DNA of 64,000 nt from Psychrobacillus sp. OK032. GTDB lineage: Bacteria; Bacillota; Bacilli; Bacillales_A; Planococcaceae. Numbering within the stretch: position 1 is the first letter of the stretch; every line of letters begins with the position of its first letter. This document shows, one piece after another, positions 8,957 to 17,987 of the stretch. The stretch spans positions 186,001-250,000 of the forward strand of contig NZ_FOGY01000008.1 in the NCBI RefSeq assembly GCF_900111345.1, written 5' to 3'. The notes under the pieces were generated by a model. That model had not been told where the DNA came from. It saw only the letters and a list, made by a program, of their open reading frames with translations, and did not search any database. The translations under genes and the position numbers were made by a program.

Positions 8957-9783
8957 ATTTTCACAGGCTCCCAACTAATAATTGCCGCATAAAATTTATG
9001 GCGATACACAATTTGTCCGTTTTCTTCTGATATAAAATCTACAAGCGCAGATTTTATATCATCTACCCGAAATGTTTCATTTAAAATTTTTTTACTTTGT
9101 GCATTGTATAATGCTTCATAGCTGTCATAGCGATAGGTACGCTCTAATGGAAGCATTTCACAATCTGCATAAATCCCAAGTTGATATAACATATTGACAA
9201 TCTCTATATAATCACGGCGTGGATATTTAATTTTATAGCCATATTGTTGATCAAGTACAACATAGTGTGGTTGGATAGGACCTGTTGTCAAGCCAATAAT
9301 TGCACGCTTCTTCGCTAACATATTCATTTTCAATAATGAAGCATTCATTTCATAAATTCGGTAATAACAATTTACCCCGATTACTATATCATGTGGCTCG
9401 ACTTGAGCTTCTTCCCACTTTGCATGCACAAATTGTACCGCCTCATCCTCAACAAAATATTGCTGTAAATAACGAAGTACACTTTCTGAACCATCTACTA
9501 ATGTCAGCTGTACAACATCTTCTCTAAGCGGAAAAGTGTAATTTCCCCATCCTGGACCAATTTCTAAACATGTTGCATTTTCAGGAATATATTTGCGTAT
9601 TTTGGCATAAATCGACTTTGCATGTGCATCTGTTTGACGATATGTTTTTTTTTGCATTGACTGTTCCCAAAACGCTTCTTCTAGCGCATCGTTTGTCATC
9701 CGTTCAGGCATCACGCCATACCAATCATGCATACCCTGTTTCCATAACTTTTCAAAATCAATATCTAAAGGTGACCCTTTCAT
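8953..9783 (-). CDS. class I SAM-dependent methyltransferase, riboswitch-controlled
   Basis: 276 residues with a Rossmann methyltransferase core: CLEIGPGWGNYT (SAM-binding motif I, residues about 91-102), LTLVDGSESVL (motif II), DIVIGVNCYYRI (motif IV). First gene behind the second cobalamin riboswitch and coupled by ATGA to btuC, so its product probably acts on a corrinoid or something needed with it. The sequence does not resemble the precorrin methylases (a different, class III fold) encoded in the other operon. Substrate not predictable. RBS AGAGGAG lies upstream of ATG 9783. Confidence 0.8.
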   Translation of the reverse strand: MKGSPLDIDFEKLWKQGMHDWYGVMPERMTNDALEEAFWEQSMQKKTYRQTDAHAKSIYAKIRKYIPENATCLEIGPGWGNYTFPLREDVVQLTLVDGSESVLRYLQQYFVEDEAVQFVHAKWEEAQVEPHDIVIGVNCYYRIYEMNASLLKMNMLAKKRAIIGLTTGPIQPHYVVLDQQYGYKIKYPRRDYIEIVNMLYQLGIYADCEMLPLERTYRYDSYEALYNAQSKKILNETFRVDDIKSALVDFISEENGQIVYRHKFYAAIISWEPVKI

Positions 9784-9820
9784 CCGCTGAATCTCCTCTC
9801 GTATTTACTTACAGAAAAAA

Positions 9821-9846
9821 ACGTATAAATCGAATTGTTTATACGT
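9821..9846 (-). terminator. terminator between the riboswitch and the methyltransferase gene
   Basis: Minus strand: ACGTATAAA, 8-base loop, TTTATACGT, then a seven-T run. Lies 37 bases before ATG 9783. Second of two consecutive hairpins after the aptamer. Confidence 0.75.
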
Positions 9847-9847
9847 T

Positions 9848-9877
9848 AAAAAAGCCTATGCATATTGCATAATGGCT
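9848..9877 (-). terminator. terminator in the expression platform of cobalamin riboswitch 2
   Basis: Minus strand: AGCC...ATGCA ATA TGCAT...GGCT followed by six T. It comes directly after the aptamer, where a B12 riboswitch would place its regulatory terminator. Confidence 0.65.
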
Positions 9878-9884
9878 CTTATAC

Positions 9885-10040
9885 TCCCGTAAGAACAATA
9901 ATCCTTTCATCAGCAGGTATCCTGACTTCGCATCACTAAGTATATAGCCCTTCCCGCAATTAATTTTGCAGTGGTATCGCTACAACTCTCCGCTTCACAG
10001 TGGCGGGTACCGTGGTGACTTTCCATCACACCTCCCTTTA
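9885..10040 (-). promoter_or_regulatory. cobalamin riboswitch 2 (controls methyltransferase-btuCDF-cbiX)
   Basis: Reading the minus strand: GGTACCCGCCACTGTGAAGC (core with the CCGCCACTGT box), later CCACTGCAAAA, GCGGGAAGGGC, TGATGCGAAG and the B12 box GTCAGGATACCTGCTGA. Order and spacing match the AdoCbl aptamer. It begins right after the cbiP stop (10048) and is followed by two terminators, so bound cobalamin should shut off uptake and cobalt insertion genes. Adenosyl- versus other cobalamin preference is not readable by eye. Confidence 0.93.
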
Positions 10041-10047
10041 CGTATTG

Positions 10048-11526
10048 CTACACTGATGAATGTATAAAATTATAAATTTTCTCCATATCTAAATGTTGAC
10101 GTACATGCTCATCTAGCATTTCATAGGCCTGTTCACGACGATCATCATCAGATAATACATCGTCGGCAATTAACTCTATATTTTTTTCCGCACGTAAACG
10201 ATTGAAATAATAACGAGTAAAATGACGATTTTGAAAAATACCATGTACATATGTACCTAGCACCTGTTCTGTATATACACCATCTTGCCGACCATCTTCA
10301 AAAATAATAAATGGTGTAACCACTTTTGTAGGCGTACTTCGACCCGAATGAATTTCATATCCCACCACATTATGACCGTTTACTGTTCTACCTTGTACTT
10401 GGTTTGATTGTTTTTCTGAAACAAAATGTGTCTCAATTGGTAATAATCCTAGTGACATATAAGTGCCACCACTTCCTTCGATTGCTGATTCACAAATACG
10501 TTCACCTAGCATTTGATAGCCCCCACAAATACCAACAACTTTAACACCTTTTTGCACAAGTTGTAATATCCCTTGCACTAAGCCACTTTCTTGAAGCCAT
10601 AAAAAATCTTCGACAGTATTTTTAGTACCAGGTAAGATAATGACATCCGGATGCTTTAGATCTTTTAAAGAGGAAACAAAACGCGGGCCCACTCCAGGCT
10701 CTTCGAATAATGGATCCATATCAGTAAAATTTGAAATACGTGGTAGACGAATAATCGCAACATCAATTGCAAATTCTTGCTGCTGAGGCTTTTTTAAACG
10801 TAAGCTTGACAATGCCAGCGAATCTTCCGCTTCAATTTGTACATCAATAAACGGTATGACCCCTAGAACCGGTATCCCTGTGTAGTTCTCAAGCCATTCA
10901 ACACCACTATCGAGTAATTGTTTCATTCCTCGGAATTTATTAATAATGATGCCCTTTACACGCGCCCGCTCATTATCATCCAGAAGTGCTAATGTTCCAA
11001 CTATAGAGGCAAATACGCCTCCACGTTCTATGTCCGCAACTAAGATAACATCCGCATCTGTTTCGTGAGCCATGCGCATATTGGCAATGTCGCGTGACTT
11101 CAAATTAATTTCAGCAGGACTGCCTGCACCTTCTAGTACTAATATTTCATATTGAACACGTAAACGCGCTAGAGATTTACGTACTTCCGGCATAACAGCT
11201 TCCACAAATGTTTCACGGTACGTGACAGCATCTATATTGGCAAAATGCTTCCCATGTAAAATAACCTCTGATACCATATCTCCTTTAGGCTTAAGTAATA
11301 TCGGATTCATATCTGTAGTGGCATCTATTTTTGCCGCTTCAGCTTGTACACCTTGTGCACGTCCAATTTCTCCACCATCTTTGGTGATATATGAATTTAA
11401 TGCCATATTTTGAGACTTGAATGGCGCTACTCGATAACCATCATTTACAAAAATCCTGCATAGTGCTGTGCATAGAACACTTTTCCCAACATCAGAGGAA
11501 GTTCCTTGAATCATAATAGCTCTCAT
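10048..11526 (-). CDS. cbiP: cobyric acid synthase (amidotransferase)
   Basis: Amidates side chains b, d, e and g of adenosylcobyrinic a,c-diamide with glutamine and ATP, giving adenosylcobyric acid. 492 residues, normal length. N-terminal dethiobiotin-synthetase-like P-loop domain MIQGTSSDVGKSVLCTAL; C-terminal type I glutaminase with GICGGYQMLGE (nucleophile Cys) and GTYVHGIF (catalytic His). Its ATG shares a base with the btuR stop (TAATG). Last gene of the long operon from riboswitch 1; the second riboswitch follows at once. Also called cobQ. Confidence 0.96.
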   Translation of the reverse strand: MRAIMIQGTSSDVGKSVLCTALCRIFVNDGYRVAPFKSQNMALNSYITKDGGEIGRAQGVQAEAAKIDATTDMNPILLKPKGDMVSEVILHGKHFANIDAVTYRETFVEAVMPEVRKSLARLRVQYEILVLEGAGSPAEINLKSRDIANMRMAHETDADVILVADIERGGVFASIVGTLALLDDNERARVKGIIINKFRGMKQLLDSGVEWLENYTGIPVLGVIPFIDVQIEAEDSLALSSLRLKKPQQQEFAIDVAIIRLPRISNFTDMDPLFEEPGVGPRFVSSLKDLKHPDVIILPGTKNTVEDFLWLQESGLVQGILQLVQKGVKVVGICGGYQMLGERICESAIEGSGGTYMSLGLLPIETHFVSEKQSNQVQGRTVNGHNVVGYEIHSGRSTPTKVVTPFIIFEDGRQDGVYTEQVLGTYVHGIFQNRHFTRYYFNRLRAEKNIELIADDVLSDDDRREQAYEMLDEHVRQHLDMEKIYNFIHSSV

Positions 11527-12068
11527 TAGAATTCAAGACCTTTCATTGCTTTGACATCTTGCTCTTCATAATAATGTTTTGTTGCATCAATTGTTGAAAC
11601 TAAATCTGCTAGAGCAATAAGTGATGGATGAGCTGAACGTCCTGTCACAACTAAATGCATAGTTTTGGGTCGATTTTGAATTGCTTCTAATACTTCAGCT
11701 AGTGGTAATACATCATCTACTGGAAAACGGGTAATAGCTAATGCATTATTTAGTTCATCTAGTACTAATAAATCAATAGATTCGTCCTCTAACGCCTCTT
11801 TTACTCTTCTCCATGCCACTCTTAATGCTTCTCGATGTTCCTCAGGCGTTTTTGTCCATGTAAAACCCACACCAAGTTGGACTGTTTCGACTCCTAATTT
11901 ACGCAAAGCAATTTGTTCACCGTATGTACGTTCAGGTGATTTGATAAATTGAAAATATTTCACCTTCATACCACGTCCAATCGCACGCAATGTTACTCCA
12001 AGTGAAGCAGTTGTTTTCCCCTTTCCATTTCCTGTGTAAACAAGCAACATTCCTTGTCTTGCCATCAT
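11526..12068 (-). CDS. btuR: cob(I)yrinic acid a,c-diamide adenosyltransferase
   Basis: Moves the 5'-deoxyadenosyl group from ATP to Co(I) corrinoid (CobA/CobO/BtuR family). About 180 residues: P-loop LLVYTGNGKGKTTAS, FIKSPERTYGE, LLVLDELNNAL, VTGRSAHPSLIALADLV. ATG 12068 (MMARQGM...) is chosen because AAGGGGGAATTG precedes it and the nitroreductase stop lies 11 bases upstream; the frame is open further 5' but inside that gene. Gives the adenosylated intermediate used by cbiP just downstream. Confidence 0.94.
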   Translation of the reverse strand: MMARQGMLLVYTGNGKGKTTASLGVTLRAIGRGMKVKYFQFIKSPERTYGEQIALRKLGVETVQLGVGFTWTKTPEEHREALRVAWRRVKEALEDESIDLLVLDELNNALAITRFPVDDVLPLAEVLEAIQNRPKTMHLVVTGRSAHPSLIALADLVSTIDATKHYYEEQDVKAMKGLEF

Positions 12069-12078
12069 CAATTCCCCC

Positions 12079-12633
12079 TTAAAGCCACGTTGTTTTTTTT
12101 GCAAATGGTGTACGCTTTTTCGGTGATGTAATCTCTTCAGCTGGGTAACCGATACATAACGTACCAACTAAATGTTCATACTCACTCGCACCGATATATG
12201 TATGAAGTGCTGTATCATGTACTAAGCCAACACCTCGTGTACGCCAAACCATCCCTAGCCCTAATTCTTCAGCCATTAACCACATTGACATAATCGCGCT
12301 ACTTACTGCGAACACATTGTCTTTAGTAGCATTTTCATCTCCGTCTACAATTGCTGAGGTTACAGCTATAACTAGTGGTGTTTTCGTAACGGCTTCCATT
12401 GAACTCTCAACTAAATGTGGTTTTGTCGGAAAACGCTTTTCTAAAAAATTGAGTGCCACCTGCTCGTAACCTTTTAAACTATCTCCTTGCATAACATAAA
12501 AGTGCCATGGCTCACGCATACGATCATTTGGTGCATATATAGCCGCTTCTAACAATTTTTCAATTTTTTCACGTTCTACCTCGCGTGCTTCAAATTGGCG
12601 AATCGCTCTACGCTTTTTTAATGCTTTTAACAT
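12079..12633 (-). CDS. nitroreductase-family flavoprotein of the cobalamin operon (CbiY/BluB-like position)
   Basis: 184 residues, FMN nitroreductase fold (PF00881): KRRAIRQF at the start, AAIYAPNDRMREPWHFYV, and VWRTRGV near residue 130. The Bacillus cob operon contains an ill-defined cbiY here. Two ideas: a corrinoid Co(II) reductase feeding btuR, whose gene is the next downstream, or a BluB-like dimethylbenzimidazole synthase. It lacks the length and pattern I would expect of BluB (about 220 residues), so the reductase idea is favoured. Overlaps the cobA stop by 7 bases, so it belongs to the operon. Confidence 0.8.
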   Translation of the reverse strand: MLKALKKRRAIRQFEAREVEREKIEKLLEAAIYAPNDRMREPWHFYVMQGDSLKGYEQVALNFLEKRFPTKPHLVESSMEAVTKTPLVIAVTSAIVDGDENATKDNVFAVSSAIMSMWLMAEELGLGMVWRTRGVGLVHDTALHTYIGASEYEHLVGTLCIGYPAEEITSPKKRTPFAKKTTWL

Positions 12634-13388
12634 GTTTTATGCTCCTTTTCTGCAAACCAAGCGATCTCATCCCGTACATTTACAACATCTCCCACTAAAA
12701 TCATTGATGGGTTTAGAATCGCTTCCTGTTCAATTTGCTTTGTAATTGTGTGTAAAGTACCGATAATTGTACGTTGTTTTTCTGTAGTACCCCATTCAAT
12801 AACTGCCACTGGTGTTTCACTTCGCTTCCCACAGTCCATTAAACGTGCTGTAATATGTTCGATATTGCCAACACTCATATAGAAAGCTACTGTATCAATA
12901 TGGCTTAGCGCTTCCCAATTTAAAAAATCTTGCCCCTTTTCTGCTCGCCCATGGCCAGTCACTATTGCAAAGCTTGTTGCATAATCACGATGGGTCACAG
13001 GAATTCCTGCATAGGCAGGTGCTGCAATACCAGCTGTAATACCTGGTACAATTTCATAGTCAATATTTGCTCTACGTAAAACAGCGGCTTCTTCTGCGCC
13101 TCGCCCAAACACAAACGGATCCCCGCCCTTTAAACGTAAAACAATATGACCAGCTTGTGCTTTTTCAACTAAGACTCTATGAATCTCTTCTTGAATTAAG
13201 CCGTGCTTTCCAGGCTCTTTACCGCAATAAATCAATTCTGCTGTATCTTTTGCATGCTCAAGTAATACAGGATTGACTAAACGGTCGAACAAAATTACAT
13301 CAGCTTGTTGAATACATTCAAGACCACGTAGTGTTAGTAATTTCGGATCTCCTGGTCCAGCTCCAACAATATATACTTTTACACTCAT
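12627..13388 (-). CDS. cobA: uroporphyrinogen-III C-methyltransferase
   Basis: Adds methyl groups at C2 and C7 of uroporphyrinogen III to make precorrin-2 (SUMT, CysGA). 253 residues: KVYIVGAGPGDPKLLTL, LIYCGKEPGKH, VLRLKGGDPFVFGRGAEE, VPGITAGIAAPAYAGIPVTH, all SUMT signatures. ATG 13388 overlaps the sirC stop as ATGA with AGGAGATTATCT before it; an in-frame codon at 13418 is rejected. It supplies both siroheme and B12 branches. Confidence 0.96.
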   Translation of the reverse strand: MSVKVYIVGAGPGDPKLLTLRGLECIQQADVILFDRLVNPVLLEHAKDTAELIYCGKEPGKHGLIQEEIHRVLVEKAQAGHIVLRLKGGDPFVFGRGAEEAAVLRRANIDYEIVPGITAGIAAPAYAGIPVTHRDYATSFAIVTGHGRAEKGQDFLNWEALSHIDTVAFYMSVGNIEHITARLMDCGKRSETPVAVIEWGTTEKQRTIIGTLHTITKQIEQEAILNPSMILVGDVVNVRDEIAWFAEKEHKTC

Positions 13389-14014
13389 AGATAATCTCCT
13401 AATCGTTGTTGTAGCCACTGGTCACAATTATCTAAGCGACCATCCTTTATCCACTCTAGTAACTGTGGTTCTAATAAATCTATCAATAATTGATTTTTTA
13501 CTTTGCCTTCAAAAGTTGCTAGAATTTGTTGACGTGCTTGTCCCAAGAAGGCTACATACTGTTCATAATAGTCACCATATTGTTCTGCTAATTCTGCTTT
13601 TACTTGTCGTGTTAGTCGTGGACTTGCACCTGAGGTAGATACAGTCAAAATAAAATCTCCACGACGCAAAACGGCTGGATTTATAAAATCCACACGACCC
13701 TTCACATCTGCACGGCTAAGTAACTGCCAATGTTGAGTTGCTTCTTCAACCGCATCATTGACAACCTGACTATTTGTAACTGCAAATACAAGAGCAGCAT
13801 CATCCAAATCTGCGGGTTCAAATTCTTTCATTTTCCATGTTACTTCATGGTTTTCAACATAATGTAAAAGCTCTTCTGTAATCGTTGGGCTAATCACGAC
13901 AATTTTCGCTTTTGTTGGTAGCAATGCCTCTACTTTTTGACGTGCTACGTGTCCACCACCAATAATGACAACGGTTTTATATTCGATATTTAATAGCAGT
14001 GGGAAATAATTCAT
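13385..14014 (-). CDS. sirC: precorrin-2 dehydrogenase (siroheme synthase N-domain type)
   Basis: NAD-dependent oxidation of precorrin-2 to sirohydrochlorin, the substrate of CbiX. 209 residues: Rossmann start YKTVVIIGGGHVARQKVEALL, then VFAVTNSQVVNDAV and DFINPAVLRRGDFILTVSTSGASPRL, the CysG-B/Met8/SirC pattern. Single-domain, without the chelatase-specific C-terminal extension of Met8, fitting SirC. ATG 14014 overlaps the cbiA stop (ATGA) behind GGAGGAACG. Confidence 0.93.
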   Translation of the reverse strand: MNYFPLLLNIEYKTVVIIGGGHVARQKVEALLPTKAKIVVISPTITEELLHYVENHEVTWKMKEFEPADLDDAALVFAVTNSQVVNDAVEEATQHWQLLSRADVKGRVDFINPAVLRRGDFILTVSTSGASPRLTRQVKAELAEQYGDYYEQYVAFLGQARQQILATFEGKVKNQLLIDLLEPQLLEWIKDGRLDNCDQWLQQRLGDYL

Positions 14015-15369
14015 CGTTCCTCCTCCAAACATTTGTTTAACCAATTTTGTACAAGATTTGGGTTTGATGCAAAATGGAAATGTGTATACCCCGCAACTAA
14101 ATTGCCATGTAAGTAACCTTCTTGTTGCGCTTTAAGACGTCCCTTACTAAAGTATGCAGGTGTTTGATGGTCGCCTTCGTATGTTGAATAATGAAACTCA
14201 TGTCCTTTAGCTCGCTCATCGGCATGAATTAAGAAGTTGCCTTTAACTCCAGTAATTTCACGGTAACCAAGTGCAGCTAACTTGTCTTGCATTTTTATAT
14301 GTCCTTGAATAACACCAAGCATTTCATAAGTTTGACCAGCACGGTTTGTAATACTTTCTGTTAAATACATAAAGCCACCACATTCTGCTAATGTCGGTAA
14401 TCCTTGCTCAATTACGCGACAAATAGATTTGTTGGAAAACGTATTTTTACTTAGTTGTTCCGCAAACTCTTCTGGGAAACCACCACCGATATATAAACCT
14501 TGTGCTTGTGACGGTACTTGCTCATTTTGCAATGGCGAAAAGAAGTGTAGCTCAGCACCATAGGCTCGTAAAAGTTCTAAATTTTCTTCGTAATAAAAGT
14601 TAAAGGCCGCATCTTTTGCCACTGCAATATGTACAGGTTTTCTGTCTGTTTGCTTTTCAAAAATAGATGTTTCTACTGCAATTGTTGGTGCTTTTGTTAT
14701 TTCAAGTAAATGATCCAAATCAACAGTCGCCTCTATAGCATTTGCAAGATCGTCGAAATATTCATCTAAATCCCCGCGTTCAATTGCAGGTATAAGGCCT
14801 AAATGACGACTTGGCAACGTTGGGACCGCCCCTTTTTGTAAATAGCCGATAACCGGTACATTACATTCTGCTTCAATCGCTGTTTTCACGATATCAAAAT
14901 GGCTTTTGCTACCTAATTGGTTCGCAATTACACCGACAATATTCGTGTTTTCATCCAGCATTTGGAATCCCTTTACAATTGCTGCAACACTACGCGCCAT
15001 GCTCGCTGCGTTAACAATTAAAATAACGGGACTATTTGTCAGCTCACTAATATGTGCCGCCGAGCCTTCATTAGATAATGGTGATTTGCCATCATAAAAA
15101 CCCATAACCCCTTCGATTATACTGACATCTGTATCTTTACTGGCACGTGCAACAATATCACGTACAACCTCGTGGGCCATCATAAAGCTATCAACATTCC
15201 GAGACGGCCTTTTCGTTACTGCTGTGTGATATGTTGGGTCGATATAATCAGGCCCGCATTTGAAGCCTTGTACTGATAAACCACGCTTCATGAGGGCACG
15301 CATTATGCCAATTGTGAACGTTGTTTTTCCAACACCACTACCAGTACCAGCCAATACAAATCGATTCAT
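14011..15369 (-). CDS. cbiA: cobyrinic acid a,c-diamide synthase
   Basis: ATP/glutamine-dependent amidation of the a and c acetates of cobyrinic acid. 452 residues: N-terminal FVLAGTGSGVGKTTFTIGI P-loop, GVMGFYDG, then the glutaminase half with LYIGGGFPEEFAEQL and AECGGFMYLTE (nucleophile Cys). The start overlaps the cbiG stop as ATGA and its stop overlaps sirC. Confidence 0.96.
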   Translation of the reverse strand: MNRFVLAGTGSGVGKTTFTIGIMRALMKRGLSVQGFKCGPDYIDPTYHTAVTKRPSRNVDSFMMAHEVVRDIVARASKDTDVSIIEGVMGFYDGKSPLSNEGSAAHISELTNSPVILIVNAASMARSVAAIVKGFQMLDENTNIVGVIANQLGSKSHFDIVKTAIEAECNVPVIGYLQKGAVPTLPSRHLGLIPAIERGDLDEYFDDLANAIEATVDLDHLLEITKAPTIAVETSIFEKQTDRKPVHIAVAKDAAFNFYYEENLELLRAYGAELHFFSPLQNEQVPSQAQGLYIGGGFPEEFAEQLSKNTFSNKSICRVIEQGLPTLAECGGFMYLTESITNRAGQTYEMLGVIQGHIKMQDKLAALGYREITGVKGNFLIHADERAKGHEFHYSTYEGDHQTPAYFSKGRLKAQQEGYLHGNLVAGYTHFHFASNPNLVQNWLNKCLEEER

Positions 15370-16505
15370 TGCGGTACCTCCTCATCAAATGAAATCCGTG
15401 CAACCGAAATTGTTGCATTATGGCCTTTCTTTTTCTCCAGCAACCAGTCGTTTGTATTCGCATATCGCAGTGCTGCTGGCTCGCATACACCGTAAGCGCC
15501 TGTATATTTAAATACCTTTTCAGATGGGTTTTTTAGAGGCATTTCATTCAACTCTGTTGGTGTATACGTGACTAACTGCCAATTATTTTTCGCAACGACT
15601 TGTAAAAAGCATTCTTCATCCTTTTTCAAATCAATCGTTGCAATGGCTTTGACACTTTTTTTACTCAGCTTAAGTTCTAATAGCGTTTCGTCAATAAGTG
15701 CCTCAATCTCCTCGGCTGAAGTACCGCGATTACAACCCATCCCTAACACAAGTGACTTTGGACGATAAATAACACCGTTTTTAAGAAGCTCTTCTTCATA
15801 TGTTTCTATTAAACGGTCTGTAATGAGTAATGTCGCCTGAGGATTTGCTGCGAGCGCTATATCAGTTGAAGGATACAATTTTAAACTTTCAGGCATTTTC
15901 GCATCATGCATCCACCACTTTTTCTCTCCCGTTTCTTGTACAATGGCAACATGTTCTTCATTTACAACAGAGGCACTTACGGGTGTTAACTTGTCCTCAG
16001 CATCCCATACCCAACCAAATTTCGCGCCAAATAAATCAACAGGAATCGTTTTTTGAACATCTGAAGCTGTGGTGATAATAGGTTGTGCACCAATAGCTTC
16101 CGCAAATTCATGTGTTAAAGCATTTGCACCACCGATATGTCCCGAGACTACGCTAATGACATAATCTCCTTTCTCATCAATAACCAACACAGCAGGGTCT
16201 TTCTTTTTATCTACCAGAAGCGGTGCAATCATCCTTATAACCGCACCGAGTGAAATGACACAAATAACTCCTTTATATTCCTGAAAAAGTGCCGGTAATA
16301 ACAAACGTACTGTTCCATCAAATAATTGAATGTGACGAGTATTCTCATCACCCCGTTCAAATTTTTTCATGTAATACAGATCTACATAGGGGAATTTTTC
16401 AGCATAATTACGTGCATGCTCCACACCATGCTTTGTAATAGCAACAAGAGCATATGTCTTACTCTTATTAACTTTAGGAATAATTCCTTCTTGTAAACTA
16501 ATCAT
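15366..16505 (-). CDS. cbiG: cobalt-precorrin-5A hydrolase
   Basis: Opens the delta-lactone of cobalt-precorrin-5A with loss of acetaldehyde (ring contraction step of the anaerobic route). 379 residues; N-domain with GTVRLLLPALF and ICVISLGAVIRMIAPLL, central VSGHIGGANALTHEFA, C-domain LVLGMGCNRGTSAEEIEAL and KYTGAYGVCEPAALR. CbiG is diagnostic of the oxygen-independent pathway. Overlaps cbiF by 8 bases. Confidence 0.95.
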   Translation of the reverse strand: MISLQEGIIPKVNKSKTYALVAITKHGVEHARNYAEKFPYVDLYYMKKFERGDENTRHIQLFDGTVRLLLPALFQEYKGVICVISLGAVIRMIAPLLVDKKKDPAVLVIDEKGDYVISVVSGHIGGANALTHEFAEAIGAQPIITTASDVQKTIPVDLFGAKFGWVWDAEDKLTPVSASVVNEEHVAIVQETGEKKWWMHDAKMPESLKLYPSTDIALAANPQATLLITDRLIETYEEELLKNGVIYRPKSLVLGMGCNRGTSAEEIEALIDETLLELKLSKKSVKAIATIDLKKDEECFLQVVAKNNWQLVTYTPTELNEMPLKNPSEKVFKYTGAYGVCEPAALRYANTNDWLLEKKKGHNATISVARISFDEEVPQ

Positions 16506-17280
16506 CTTCCTTCACACCCTTACGAAAACCGTGCGTAAATGTTTTATCATACAACTTTGAACGGTAATCTTTTTCATGAATATTAGGGTCAAGTGCCCAA
16601 CCAGCCAAAATCATTGCATGTTTACGTATGCCATTTGTTCTCATTGCTTCGTCCAGCTGAGAAAGTGTTGTACGAACTATTTTTTGATCAGGCCAAGAAG
16701 CACGTTGTACAACCGCTACTGGTGTATCATTTGCCCAGCCAGCAGCTTGTAATTCCTTCACAATCTTTTTGGTTAAAGTTGCGCTTAAGAACATTGCGAT
16801 CGTACAGTGATGATTTGCTAATGCTTGTAGTTTTTCACGGTCGGGTACAGGCGTGCGTCCTTCTGCACGTGTTAAAATGAGTGTTTGCGTTAAGTCCGGC
16901 ACTGTTAGCTCTGCACCAACTGCTGCTGCCGCAGCAAACACTGAACTTACACCAGGTACAACTTCATAGCCAATTTCATGTTCCTTTAATAGTGCAACTT
17001 GTTCCATTGTTGCACCGTACATTGCTGGATCTCCTGTATGTAATCGGACTAGTGTTTTTCCGGCATTTACACGCTCAACGATACAATCAACCATTTCCTG
17101 CAAATGCATGCCTGCTGTACGAATAACCTCTGCCTCTGGGTGTGCTTCAGCAACTAATTTGTCACTTACTAATGAATCTGTATACATGACAACATCTGCT
17201 GTTTGTAATAACTTTAAGCCTTTTACTGTTATTAATTCTGGGTCACCAGGACCTGCACCTATAATCCATATTTTTTTCAT
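16498..17280 (-). CDS. cbiF: cobalt-precorrin-4 C11-methyltransferase
   Basis: SAM methylation at C11. 260 residues, class III methylase: [68 protein letters not shown]. Start ATG 17280 shares one base with the cbiL stop (TAATG). Named from the ATMEQ and TVPDLTQT features that mark CbiF/CobM rather than SUMT. Confidence 0.95.
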   Translation of the reverse strand: MKKIWIIGAGPGDPELITVKGLKLLQTADVVMYTDSLVSDKLVAEAHPEAEVIRTAGMHLQEMVDCIVERVNAGKTLVRLHTGDPAMYGATMEQVALLKEHEIGYEVVPGVSSVFAAAAAVGAELTVPDLTQTLILTRAEGRTPVPDREKLQALANHHCTIAMFLSATLTKKIVKELQAAGWANDTPVAVVQRASWPDQKIVRTTLSQLDEAMRTNGIRKHAMILAGWALDPNIHEKDYRSKLYDKTFTHGFRKGVKEDD

Positions 17281-17987
17281 TATTTACGCACCACCATACA
17301 TGATAAATAATTCAGCTCTGCTCCACGTAACTCATCTACATTCCAAATAACTTCCTCATCTGAAGTTACCTTTGTGACAACGTGTGTGCCATATAGTAGA
17401 TTCATATCCTCTAATAAGTCGAGCATATCTTCTAATACTTTTGCTACTTTAATAAATACTACAGCATCATTTGTTTCCAATACCCGACGCATTTCTGTCA
17501 TATCTTCGGTTGCTGGAATCATCGCTACATGGTCATTTCCGTCCGCTAGTGGAATGCCCAAACGATTTGCTGAACCATTAAATGATGAAATACCTGCCAC
17601 TGTTTCCATGTGAACTTCTGGATATGTGTCCTTCATCAGTTTCATTAGATGAATAAATGTACTGTATAACATAGGATCGCCTTCGGTAACGAACGCAACA
17701 TCTAGTCCTTGTGCTAAATATGTATAAATAGCTTCAACTGATTTTGTCCACTCAAGGGTTAATGTTTCTTCATCTTTTGTCATTGGGAATACAAGCCCGA
17801 GCATATTCTTTTCAGCTGGGTTAATGTACATTTCCACAATACGATGCGCATATGATTTGCTACCTTTTAGTTTTTTAGGGTAAGCAATAACAGGACATTC
17901 TTGTAATTTGCGGAAAGCTTTCACTGTAATTAATTCTGGATCGCCAGGACCAACGCCTAATCCATATAAACTTCCTAATGATGTCAT
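17280..17987 (-). CDS. cbiL: cobalt-factor II (precorrin-2) C20-methyltransferase
   Basis: SAM methylation at C20, first methylation after cobalt insertion. 235 residues: [72 protein letters not shown], the CbiL/CobI signature set. Start overlaps the cbiET stop by 4 bases. Confidence 0.95.
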   Translation of the reverse strand: MTSLGSLYGLGVGPGDPELITVKAFRKLQECPVIAYPKKLKGSKSYAHRIVEMYINPAEKNMLGLVFPMTKDEETLTLEWTKSVEAIYTYLAQGLDVAFVTEGDPMLYSTFIHLMKLMKDTYPEVHMETVAGISSFNGSANRLGIPLADGNDHVAMIPATEDMTEMRRVLETNDAVVFIKVAKVLEDMLDLLEDMNLLYGTHVVTKVTSDEEVIWNVDELRGAELNYLSCMVVRK

